Positions 5,687-13,154 of a stretch of 13,269 nucleotides of DNA are shown here, piece by piece (position 1 is the stretch's first letter; each line of letters opens with the position of its first letter). Below the pieces are notes generated by a model, which did not search any database, was not told where the DNA came from, and saw only the letters and a list, made by a program, of their open reading frames with translations. Source of the stretch: an uncultured Eubacterium sp. (GTDB lineage: Bacteria; Bacillota; Clostridia; Lachnospirales; Lachnospiraceae). Location: NCBI GenBank assembly GCA_934351445.1, contig CAKRIZ010000047.1, positions 1 to 13,269 of the forward strand, written 5' to 3'. The translations under genes and the position numbers were made by a program.

Positions 5687-7771
5687 CTAGTTTTGTTTCT
5701 CAAACGTAGCCGCCACATTCTGCGTACTCGTTGTTACATTGCCTTCTTCATCCTCCATCACCCATTCAATCACGAGTTTTCCACTAGAACTCTTGATATT
5801 GGTGACTTCAATATGGAACGGGAAGGATGCCGCCGATACATTTGCCCACGAATCAAGCTCATTACCGTCTGCGTCCTGCAGTGTGATATTTGCCGAAACA
5901 ACCGTATCATCATTCGGCAGCTTAATATTCGCACGCAGCATGTAGAGCACTTCCTTCTTGCCGAGGCTGACCGTAAATCCAATACTCGTTCCACTATACA
6001 CCGTCTTACCGGCTACCTCAGTCTGGTCGATGACCTTTCCTTCCTCAACCGTATCACTGTAATCGGACCCGATGGTTCCGACCTGCAGACCTTTTTCTTC
6101 CAGTGCCTTACGTGCCTCCGACTCTGTCTTATTTTTCAGATCCGGCACTGCTACGGACTGCTTGCCCTGGCTGACAACGATCGTCACCTTTGTACCGTTC
6201 GCTACGGATGCGCCACTCTCCGGGCTCTGTCGGATGACAGTACCCTCGGCGACTGTATCCGAATTCTCATACTCCCTGTTGTAATCCAGACCTGCATCGG
6301 TCAGCATACCGATCGCTGCCGTATCTGTGTATCCTGTCACCTGTGGTACCTGTACAGTAGTCTCCTCCGTGTCATCTTCACTCTTGCCACTGCTGACTGT
6401 GACACGCACCATCGTACCCGCATCAACCATATCACCAACCGGTATATCCTGTTCGATAATCTGACCCTGTTCATACTCATCAGAGACTTCTGTCGCTGAC
6501 TGGTAGATCTTCAGCCCCATGTTCTCCAGTTCTGTCTTTGCCTCATCAAAATTCTTGCCTTTCAGATCGATCATCTCAATCTTGCCAGATTCGTCCTCGA
6601 TCGTTGTCTGATCCTCAGTTTCATCTGTATGGTTCTTTTTACCGCCAAAGATACCAACCATACTTCCGATCAGGTAGATGATAATGATCAGAATAATGAC
6701 TGCGGTCACAATACCTAAGATCGTGACTGCCTTTTCCATCTTCGGATTGAGGAAACCGCCTTCGTCCTCCTCATCCTCATCGTCCTCATCATCATACTCA
6801 TAAGACTTTTTCGCGGCTGTCTTTGCAGATGTTTTTTCTGCATTTGCATAATTTCTATTTGCACGCTCCTGAATACCGCGCACATCTTCCTCGCGGATCA
6901 CAGTCGTCTTGGCCTGACTGATACCGGAATCGATCGTCACAAAATCACTGTCAGGTGTCATCAGCGCTTTTTTCAGGTCAACGAGCAATTCACCCATTGT
7001 TGCATAGCGGCGGTCCTGACTCTTCTGCGTACATTTTAATATGATCTTCTCAAGACTGATCGGCAGATCCGGTGCGTAGACCGAAGGTGCTACCATCTCC
7101 TCCTGCAGATGTTGGATCGCAATCGCAACCGTCGTATCTCCGTCAAACGGCACACGTCCTGTCACCATCTCATACATCACGATACCGAGTGAATAGATGT
7201 CACTCTTGCCATCTACGAACCCATTTCTCGCCTGTTCGGGAGACGTGTAATGCACACTGCCCATCACATCTGAATGGATCGTATTGGAAGTCGCAGCACG
7301 TGCAATACCAAAATCTGTGACTTTGACCTTTCCCTCATTAGAGATCATGATATTCTGGGGCTTGATATCACGGTGCACAATATTGTTATTATGTGCCGCC
7401 TCAATACCGCGCGCTACCTGAATCGCAATACTGATCGCCTCTTTATAGTTCAACTGCCCTTTTTTCTCAATATATGTCTTTAACGTGATGCCTTCTACAT
7501 ATTCCATCACGATATAATGCATATGCTCCTCGCTGCCGACATCATAGATATTGACGATGTTCGGATGCTGCAGGCCTGCTGCGGACTGTGCCTCTGTGTG
7601 AAATTTTGTCACGAAATTCACATCCTCCGCAAACTCCGGTTTCAACACCTTCACTGCAACAAAACGTCCCAGCACCTGATCCTTTGCCTTATATACATCC
7701 GACATTCCGCCGGCACCGATTTTCTCGAGGATCTCATACCGATCCGCTATAAATGATCCTATTTCCAACAT
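5687..7771 (-). CDS. prkC: Membrane PASTA-domain Ser/Thr protein kinase (PrkC/PknB/StkP family)
   Basis: This 694-residue kinase senses peptidoglycan fragments or lipid II outside the cell and phosphorylates cytoplasmic proteins. The kinase domain (about 12-270) is complete: glycine loop GAGGMSDVY (19-27), Lys41 in VAVK, Glu60 in helix C, HRDIKPQN (133-140), DFG (153-155) and SPEQ (177-180). A juxtamembrane linker carries an acidic run at 326-337. One membrane helix (about 349-375) leads to three extracellular PASTA repeats (about 398-461, 473-536, 539-605). The final 88 residues are not PASTA but a beta-rich domain beginning LRANIKLPNDDT. GAGGTGA precedes the ATG at good spacing. The cognate phosphatase gene is 60 nt upstream. 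Confidence 0.96.
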   Translation of the reverse strand: MLEIGSFIADRYEILEKIGAGGMSDVYKAKDQVLGRFVAVKVLKPEFAEDVNFVTKFHTEAQSAAGLQHPNIVNIYDVGSEEHMHYIVMEYVEGITLKTYIEKKGQLNYKEAISIAIQVARGIEAAHNNNIVHRDIKPQNIMISNEGKVKVTDFGIARAATSNTIHSDVMGSVHYTSPEQARNGFVDGKSDIYSLGIVMYEMVTGRVPFDGDTTVAIAIQHLQEEMVAPSVYAPDLPISLEKIILKCTQKSQDRRYATMGELLVDLKKALMTPDSDFVTIDSGISQAKTTVIREEDVRGIQERANRNYANAEKTSAKTAAKKSYEYDDEDDEDEEDEGGFLNPKMEKAVTILGIVTAVIILIIIIYLIGSMVGIFGGKKNHTDETEDQTTIEDESGKIEMIDLKGKNFDEAKTELENMGLKIYQSATEVSDEYEQGQIIEQDIPVGDMVDAGTMVRVTVSSGKSEDDTEETTVQVPQVTGYTDTAAIGMLTDAGLDYNREYENSDTVAEGTVIRQSPESGASVANGTKVTIVVSQGKQSVAVPDLKNKTESEARKALEEKGLQVGTIGSDYSDTVEEGKVIDQTEVAGKTVYSGTSIGFTVSLGKKEVLYMLRANIKLPNDDTVVSANITLQDADGNELDSWANVSAASFPFHIEVTNIKSSSGKLVIEWVMEDEEGNVTTSTQNVAATFEKQN

Positions 7772-7831
7772 AATTCTCTCACCTCAAAATTATTCCTATC
7801 ATATGCCAGTTCCGCACACGATCCATACTCA

Positions 7832-8551
7832 CTATATTTCAATCACAGCAACTGTGATATTATCTTTTCCACCGGCACGGTTGGCAGCCTCTGCCAGATG
7901 CTGTACTTTTTCTACCACATCACGCCCGGTCTGCAGGATCTGCCGCATATCTGTATCATCCACCATATTAGACAACCCATCTGTACACATCAGTATCACA
8001 TCGCCGGGATGTACCTGCTGTTCAAAAAAATCAATCTCCAGATCCTCAAACGCGCCGACTGCACGTGTGATGATATTTTTATCCGGATGGGACTTTGCCT
8101 CCGAAGGCTGCATCTCTCCCATGCGTACCATCTCCTGCACCAGTGAATGGTCTTTTGTGATTTGTTCGAGTTCATCACGCAGCAGATATAACCGGCTATC
8201 GCCGATATTTGCAACGTGCAGACAATCATCCACGATCGTTGCGATCACGGCCGTTGTGCCCATGCCACTAAAACGCTCCTCGCTCTTTGCCATTGCCATC
8301 AGACCTGCGTTGGTCTTGTTCAGTGCACCGCGGATCAGATCAACCGGGTTCTTCATCGGCGCATGCTCTATGTATGCTACAATCTGTTCGACGGTATACT
8401 TTGAAGCAAAATCACCTGCGTTGTGACCGCCCATGCCATCCGCCACGATAAATAGATTCGGTAGATTTCCCACCGGACTCTCCGAGGTATATACATAATC
8501 CTGATTTGTTTCCCGGACTCTCCCGATATCCGTCAGGGAAAATGTCTTCAT
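7832..8551 (-). CDS. stp: PP2C-family Ser/Thr protein phosphatase (Stp/PrpC)
   Basis: This enzyme reverses phosphorylation by the neighbouring PASTA kinase. The 239-residue, soluble PP2C domain is complete. It has RETNQD with Asp18, VADGMGG with Asp38 and Gly39 (metal site), GTTAV (98-102), NIGDSRLYLL (115-124), KDHSLVQEMVRMGE, MCTDGLSN with Asp191, and GGKDN with Asp230 and Asn231. It is the first gene after the terminator at 8666-8704, so a promoter should lie in 8552-8665; I could not identify one with confidence. The ribosome binding region (AAAGGCAGGCGATAAAGG) is not ideal, but the start agrees with the family's N-terminus MKxFSLTDIGRVRxxNQD. Confidence 0.96.
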   Translation of the reverse strand: MKTFSLTDIGRVRETNQDYVYTSESPVGNLPNLFIVADGMGGHNAGDFASKYTVEQIVAYIEHAPMKNPVDLIRGALNKTNAGLMAMAKSEERFSGMGTTAVIATIVDDCLHVANIGDSRLYLLRDELEQITKDHSLVQEMVRMGEMQPSEAKSHPDKNIITRAVGAFEDLEIDFFEQQVHPGDVILMCTDGLSNMVDDTDMRQILQTGRDVVEKVQHLAEAANRAGGKDNITVAVIEI

Positions 8552-8632
8552 CCTTTATCGCCTGCCTTTCCTGCTTTTCATGGCCGCCCTTTACCCAACG
8601 GCGGTCTATATCAGGGATTTAATTACAAAACC

Positions 8633-8651
8633 CCATAATCGTTTATTATGG
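8633..8651. repeat. Small inverted repeat upstream of the phosphatase gene
   Basis: CCATAAT (8633-8639) and ATTATGG (8645-8651) are exact inverted repeats with a 5-bp spacer. They lie in the only sizeable gap (212 bp) between the two minus-strand operons, just after the terminator U run and 82 bp before the phosphatase start. The size and position fit an operator for the stp-prkC operon, but no regulator can be named. Confidence 0.35.
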
Positions 8652-8665
8652 TATCATAACCGATC

Positions 8666-8704
8666 AAAAAAAGCAAGAGAAGGGCATCTATCCCCTCTCC
8701 TGCT
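8666..8704 (-). terminator. Intrinsic terminator closing the fmt-rlmN operon
   Basis: In the minus-strand transcript AGCAGGAGAGGGG pairs with CCCUUCUCUUGCU over 13 positions, two of them G-U wobbles, around a 7-nt loop. A run of seven U follows. On the plus strand the two wobbles become A-C mismatches, so the signal is directional. It lies 59 nt after the rlmN stop. Confidence 0.92.
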
Positions 8705-8763
8705 ATCTATTTTTATTGTCGTGCACCTGCACCTCATCCCGGTAGATGTTCCTATGCTCCGGG

Positions 8764-9810
8764 CTATACACCGTCCATATGACGCTTGCGGAGCTGTCCA
8801 CATGCACCGTCAATATCGCGCCCCATCTCACGGCGCACCGTGGCATTGATCCCGTTTTTTTCCAGTTTCTGCCTGAATGCTTCGACCACCGCTCGTTCCG
8901 ACTGTACAAAATCACGCTCCTTGATCGGATTGACCGGTATCAGGTTGATATGGCAGTTTTTACCTTTTAACATCCGGCACAATCCCTCCACATCCGCATC
9001 GGTATCATTCACCCCGCCAACGAGCGAATATTCAAAAGTCACCCGTCTGCCGGTCTGGCTAAAATAATAATCACATGCATCCATCACATCGGACAGCTCA
9101 TATTTATTGGCAATCGGCATCAGTTCCTTTCGCTTTTCCTGACTGGATGCGTGCAGCGATAATGCCAGCGTGATCTGCAGCTTCTGATCTGCCAGTTCAC
9201 GGATGCGCGGCACGAGTCCACACGTCGATACCGTCAGATTGCGCTGGCTGATATTCAGCCCATGTGTATCCGTGAGCATCCGGATAAATACGAGCAGGCT
9301 GCCGTAGTTGTCGAGCGGTTCCCCGCTGCCCATCACTACCACATTCGAGATACGTTCTCCGATATCGCAGCCGATCCGGTAAATCTGTTCGAGCATCTCT
9401 GCCGGTGTCAGGCTGCGCGCCAGCCCATCCAGTGTAGAAGCACAAAACCGGCATCCCATCCGGCATCCTGCCTGTGAGGAAATGCATACACTATTGCCGT
9501 GCTTATAACGCATCAGCACACTCTCGATCATATTTCCATCATCGAGTCCAAACAGATATTTGCGTGTGCCATCCTGCTTCGATATCTGCACCTCCAATGG
9601 TTTTAACACGGTAAATGTACACTGCTCCTTCAGTTGTTCCCGCAGTTTTTTAGACAGATTTGTCATCTCATCGATCGATGTGACATGTCTGACATGCATC
9701 CACTCATAGATCTGCGTTGCGCGGAATTTTTTCTCTCCGAGCTGTGTCATATATGCACACAGCGAATCATAATCTGCTGATTTTAAATCAAATTTACTTG
9801 TTACGTCCAT
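8764..9810 (-). CDS. rlmN: Dual-specificity RNA methyltransferase RlmN (radical SAM)
   Basis: RlmN methylates C2 of adenosine 2503 in 23S rRNA and A37 in some tRNAs by a radical SAM mechanism with a methyl-cysteine intermediate. The 348-residue product has the usual length. Its iron-sulfur motif C-x3-C-x2-C is at Cys116, Cys120 and Cys123 (GCRMGCRFCAST). Other landmarks are NVVVMGSGEPLDNY, LTVSTCGLVPRI, LALSLHASSQEKR, FEYSLVGGVND and the C-terminal methyl-carrying Cys337 in IDGACGQLR. The upstream ribosome binding site is weak (GGAAAAACGAG), and the gap to rsmB holds the 12-bp tandem repeat, which could affect how much rlmN is made. It is the last gene before the operon terminator. Confidence 0.97.
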   Translation of the reverse strand: MDVTSKFDLKSADYDSLCAYMTQLGEKKFRATQIYEWMHVRHVTSIDEMTNLSKKLREQLKEQCTFTVLKPLEVQISKQDGTRKYLFGLDDGNMIESVLMRYKHGNSVCISSQAGCRMGCRFCASTLDGLARSLTPAEMLEQIYRIGCDIGERISNVVVMGSGEPLDNYGSLLVFIRMLTDTHGLNISQRNLTVSTCGLVPRIRELADQKLQITLALSLHASSQEKRKELMPIANKYELSDVMDACDYYFSQTGRRVTFEYSLVGGVNDTDADVEGLCRMLKGKNCHINLIPVNPIKERDFVQSERAVVEAFRQKLEKNGINATVRREMGRDIDGACGQLRKRHMDGV

Positions 9811-9828
9811 CTCGTTTTTCCGTTCTAC

Positions 9829-9876
9829 GATTTTTATTTTGATTTTTATACTGATTTTTATCCTAATTTTTATTAT
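9829..9876. repeat. Four imperfect copies of a 12-bp tandem repeat between rsmB and rlmN
   Basis: The units are GATTTTTATTTT (9829-9840), GATTTTTATACT (9841-9852), GATTTTTATCCT (9853-9864) and AATTTTTATTAT (9865-9876). The first nine bases are nearly constant and the last three vary. The last unit includes the rsmB stop codon, and the array ends 18 bp before the rlmN start. Read on the minus strand it gives A-rich units with TAA repeated at 12-nt spacing. Confidence 0.85.
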
Positions 9877-11189
9877 TTCCGGTCAAATACAGCAATATAA
9901 AACCCATCCTGTTTATCGTCCGGCAGGATCTGCTGTTCACTCAGCTTTTGAAAAACAGGATATGATTGCGCAAACCATGCCACATTGTCCTCGTTTTCCG
10001 CGCGGTTGACTGTACATGTACTGTAGACGAGTCTGCCGCCGGGTCTCACATATGCCTGCACGACCGCAAGTATCTGCCGCTGCAGCTGTGCGAGTTCCTG
10101 TGTCTGTTCCTGCGACATGCGGTATTTGATATCCGGCTTGCCATGCAGCACGCCAAGCCCTGAACAGGGCAGATCCGCAATCACGAGATCCGCAGTTCCA
10201 TTCGCACCTTCATCCGGCACTGTCGCATCCCATACCTTTGCCGACACATTTTCCACATGGCAGCGGTCAATATTGTCCAGTATGAGATCCACCTTATACT
10301 CCGTCAGGTCACGCGCCTGTACGTGGCCAGTGCCTTCCATGAGCTGTGCCGCATGGATTGCTTTGCCGCCCGGTGCCGCACACACATCAATGATATTCCA
10401 GCCCTTTTGTATCTGTGCCGCATGGATCGCCTGCATCGCGCTCAGATCCTGCACATAAAAATCACCGCGCACAAACGCAGGCAGACTACCGAGATGATCA
10501 TAGCCACTGATCAGCAGTGCATCGGGATACTGCGTTGCCGCGACACGCACGCCCGCCTCTTCCAACTCTGCACGCAACTGTCCGGTCATGATCGCAGAAC
10601 AATTGACACGGACCGCAGTCGGGCGCTCCTGTAACATTGCCGCGCACATGTGATGAACCGTGTCATAATCATAAGTCTCCAGCCACATATGTACGAGCCA
10701 GCGCGGCATGGAATAAGTCACCGACAAATATTGCTCCGGCTCTGTCTGTTCATCCGGATAACGGATCGTCCCTGCTTCGTGTGCACGGCTGATCGTGCGG
10801 AGCACGCCGTTGACAAACCCCTTCAATCCGGAAAATCCACGTTTTCCGGCGAGGCGCACCGCCTCATTACAGGCTGCAGACGCTGGCACACTGTCCATAT
10901 AGAGCAGCTGGTACACACCACTTCGCATAATACAGCGGATGACCGGCTTCATCTTTCTGACCGGTGTTTTGGAATATTGATCGATCACCGCATCCAGTTC
11001 GATCATCCGCTCCAATGTGCCCTGCGAGAGTCTGCCGATAAACGCACGGCTCTTTTTTTCCAGATACTGATATTTGTCCAGCACTTCCCCGAGTGCAATA
11101 TGGCTATGCACACCATCACGTGTCACCAGCAGCAAAATATCCAGTACCAGTTCCCGTTCATTGATCTTCGCCGTATCAGTCGCGGTCAT
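9873..11189 (-). CDS. rsmB: 16S rRNA (cytosine(967)-C5)-methyltransferase RsmB
   Basis: RsmB (Sun/Fmu) makes 5-methylcytosine at position 967 of 16S rRNA. The 438-residue product has an N-terminal NusB-like RNA-binding domain (about 8-145) and a C-terminal Rossmann methyltransferase. It carries CAAPGGK (270-276, SAM binding), DLPCSGLG with Cys342 (motif IV), and LVYSTCTVNRAEN with Cys392 (motif VI, catalytic nucleophile). It ends in the usual DGFYIAVF. Motif IV is DLPC where DAPC is more common. The ATG at 11189, preceded by GGAGG at 5 nt, is preferred over a TTG four codons upstream. It overlaps the 3' end of the zinc peptidase gene by 14 nt, which implies translational coupling. Confidence 0.96.
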   Translation of the reverse strand: MTATDTAKINERELVLDILLLVTRDGVHSHIALGEVLDKYQYLEKKSRAFIGRLSQGTLERMIELDAVIDQYSKTPVRKMKPVIRCIMRSGVYQLLYMDSVPASAACNEAVRLAGKRGFSGLKGFVNGVLRTISRAHEAGTIRYPDEQTEPEQYLSVTYSMPRWLVHMWLETYDYDTVHHMCAAMLQERPTAVRVNCSAIMTGQLRAELEEAGVRVAATQYPDALLISGYDHLGSLPAFVRGDFYVQDLSAMQAIHAAQIQKGWNIIDVCAAPGGKAIHAAQLMEGTGHVQARDLTEYKVDLILDNIDRCHVENVSAKVWDATVPDEGANGTADLVIADLPCSGLGVLHGKPDIKYRMSQEQTQELAQLQRQILAVVQAYVRPGGRLVYSTCTVNRAENEDNVAWFAQSYPVFQKLSEQQILPDDKQDGFYIAVFDRK

Positions 11190-11892
11190 TTCGTCCTCCA
11201 AACAAGATAATCAGTCGTAACATCTGTAAAATAGCTGCCGCCGCACTCGCCACATAAGTGAGTGCAGCTGCACGCAGCACCTTTCGCGTCTTTGGCAGTT
11301 CCGATTCATTTAAAATATGCATATCCTCGAGCATCACAAGTGCACGGCGGGATGCATTGAACTCTACCGGAAGTGTCACAAGCTGGAACAGTACCGCAAA
11401 TGAGAATGCGATGATTCCAAGCTCGATAAACATGCTGCCTGTCCGGCTTGAGAATAACAGTCCGATTAAAATCAGCGGCCATGCCAATGTCGATCCGATA
11501 TTTGCTACCGGCACAATGGCACTGCGCAGATTGAGTGGTACATAATTCACATCATGCTGGATCGCGTGCCCGCACTCGTGTGCTGCGACTCCGATCGCTG
11601 CGACTGACCGCGATGCGTACACTGCATCCGACAGGTTGAGCGTCTTGTTTCTCGGATCATAATGATCGGTCAGCCGGCCAGACACATGCCGGATCTGCAC
11701 ATCATAGATGCCTGCTGCGTTTAAAATCTGCTCAGCAGCCTGTGCCCCTGTCATGCCGCTCATACTCTGATAACGTTCATATTTGCTATAGGTTGTCCGC
11801 ACTTTGGCTGATGCGACCATACAGATGACTGCACCAATCACTACCAGAACATACGTCGGATCCCAATAATAACCTAATCCATAATAAGGCAT
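11176..11892 (-). CDS. yugP: YugP-type membrane zinc metallopeptidase
   Basis: The 238-residue integral membrane protein belongs to the neutral zinc metallopeptidase family of Bacillus YugP (Zn_peptidase_2). A first membrane helix lies at about 12-29. A soluble stretch follows, with the family segment MTGAQAAEQILNAAGI and SGRLTDHYDPRNKTLNLSD. The HExxH zinc motif is AAHECGHAIQ, with His105, Glu106 and His109. Three more hydrophobic segments follow, with PVEFNASRRAL between them, where the glutamate is the probable third zinc ligand. The substrate is unknown. AGGAGG lies 6-7 nt before the ATG, and fmt ends 14 nt upstream. This gene commonly accompanies fmt and rsmB in clostridia. Confidence 0.93.
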   Translation of the reverse strand: MPYYGLGYYWDPTYVLVVIGAVICMVASAKVRTTYSKYERYQSMSGMTGAQAAEQILNAAGIYDVQIRHVSGRLTDHYDPRNKTLNLSDAVYASRSVAAIGVAAHECGHAIQHDVNYVPLNLRSAIVPVANIGSTLAWPLILIGLLFSSRTGSMFIELGIIAFSFAVLFQLVTLPVEFNASRRALVMLEDMHILNESELPKTRKVLRAAALTYVASAAAAILQMLRLIILFGGRNDRD

Positions 11893-11906
11893 AGCAATTC
11901 CTCCTT

Positions 11907-12839
11907 TTATTCACCCAGCCTGCTGCCGGCTTCCAACGCATTACCACGCAGGAAATCTGCTGCCGACATCCGCTTTTTTCCTTCCAGCTGCACCTGCGTG
12001 CAGATGAGCACCCCATCACCAGTCTGTACACCAAAGCGGTCTTTTTCCACCAGTACAACTGTACCCGGCAGTGCATCTGTCTGCCGGTCACTCACCTGTG
12101 CCGCCCATAATTTTAACGTCTTTCCACCAAGAGAAGTATATGCACTCGGCCACGGATCTAATCCGCGGATCTGGCATTCGATCGCATGTGCACTACGCGT
12201 AAAATTGATCCGGCCATCTTTTTTTGAGATCTGTCCGACCTTGGTAGCAGCCTGCTCATCCTGCGGTGTATAGACAGCACTTCCATCTACAATAGAAGGG
12301 ATCGTGTCTACACACAGCTTTGCCCCTGTCTTTGCCAGGCGGTCAAATAATGTGCCGCCGGTGTCTTCCGGTGAGATCACAACCTCTGCCTTTGCGATCA
12401 TATCTCCGGTATCCAGTCCGACATCCATACGCATGATCGTGACACCGGTCACGGCATCTCCGTTTAAAATCGCCCACTGGATCGGTGCAGCTCCCCGGTA
12501 TTTTGGCAGCAGGGAGGCATGTACATTGATGCAGCCATATTTCGGCAGGTCCAGCAGTTCTTTGGGCAGGATCTGCCCAAACGCTGCCACTACAATCAGT
12601 TCCGGCTCGTAGCCGCGCAATACCTCGAGTGCCTCCGGCTCACGCACGCGCTTCGGCTGAAATACCGGAATACCGAGTTTTTCTGCTGTTTCCTTGACAG
12701 GCGGTGCCACCAGTATCTGTTTTCTGCCCTGGGGCTTGTCCGGCTGGGTCACTGCCAGCACAACCTCATGTCCGGCTGCGGCCAGTGCCTCAAGTGTACC
12801 GACGGCGAAGTCCGGTGTTCCCATAAAAATAATACGCAT
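11907..12839 (-). CDS. fmt: Methionyl-tRNA formyltransferase
   Basis: Fmt formylates the methionyl initiator tRNA with 10-formyl-tetrahydrofolate, enabling bacterial translation initiation. The 310-residue product has normal length. It starts MRIIFMGTPDFAV, with catalytic Asn105 and His107 in INVHASLLPKYRGAAPIQW and Asp143 in MDVGLDTGDM, followed by a C-terminal OB-like tRNA-binding domain (about 205-310). The ATG at 12839 is preceded by AAAGGAG at 6 nt and matches the family start, so the longer in-frame extension to 12908 is rejected. It heads the fmt-yugP-rsmB-rlmN run. The usual upstream partner def (peptide deformylase) is not adjacent; a large fold-back repeat occupies that place. Confidence 0.97.
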   Translation of the reverse strand: MRIIFMGTPDFAVGTLEALAAAGHEVVLAVTQPDKPQGRKQILVAPPVKETAEKLGIPVFQPKRVREPEALEVLRGYEPELIVVAAFGQILPKELLDLPKYGCINVHASLLPKYRGAAPIQWAILNGDAVTGVTIMRMDVGLDTGDMIAKAEVVISPEDTGGTLFDRLAKTGAKLCVDTIPSIVDGSAVYTPQDEQAATKVGQISKKDGRINFTRSAHAIECQIRGLDPWPSAYTSLGGKTLKLWAAQVSDRQTDALPGTVVLVEKDRFGVQTGDGVLICTQVQLEGKKRMSAADFLRGNALEAGSRLGE

Positions 12840-12873
12840 GTTGGTCTCCTTTTTCTTTCTTAATACGATAAGC

Positions 12874-13154
12874 GTTTGCGAAACTATTTTTGTCAGGTTT
12901 TTGGTCATGCAAGCACATTGTTAAGAACCCGCAGCTCCCGCAAGCATGTCTGTTTTGCTTTCGTTGCACGAACCATTCCGATGAGCCTCGGAAAAACCTA
13001 ACTCGTGTTCAGCAGAGGCTTCCACGAGTTACGAGTCTCATCTCCATCGTGCAAAGGCAGCAAAATCAGACACGCCTTTGCTCGCGCTGCTACTTCTACA
13101 TCTGAGTTCATAGTGCTTGCATGTTCCATTCACCTACTAAAATGTTTCGCAAAC
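12874..13154. repeat. 281-bp fold-back (long inverted-repeat) element upstream of fmt
   Basis: The outer ends GTTTGCGAAAC (12874-12884) and GTTTCGCAAAC (13144-13154) are exact inverted repeats. Moving inward, further blocks stay complementary in the same order: ATTTTTGTCAGG with a near-copy of its complement at the right end, CATGCAAGCAC, GCAAGCATGTCTG then TTTTGCT, TTGCACGA, GATGAG, and AACTCGTG near the centre (about 13000-13029). The arms are about 130 bp with small bulges, and the apex is a 15-nt loop. No transposase or convincing gene is inside, and I find no clear target-site duplication. It begins 34 bp before the fmt ATG. It may be a non-autonomous repeat or a very large leader hairpin. 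This and the next entry account for the 430 bp without a gene at the right end. Confidence 0.7.

Noticed and set aside
5687..7771. Possible frameshift or pseudogene in the acidic, hydrophobic linker of the kinase
   Set aside because: The frame is intact from the kinase through the membrane helix to the last domain, and acidic juxtamembrane linkers are common in this family.
12840..12908. N-terminal extension of fmt by 23 residues
   Set aside because: The extension is not part of the Fmt fold. The ATG at 12839 has AAAGGAG in ideal position and the family start MRIIFMGTPDF.
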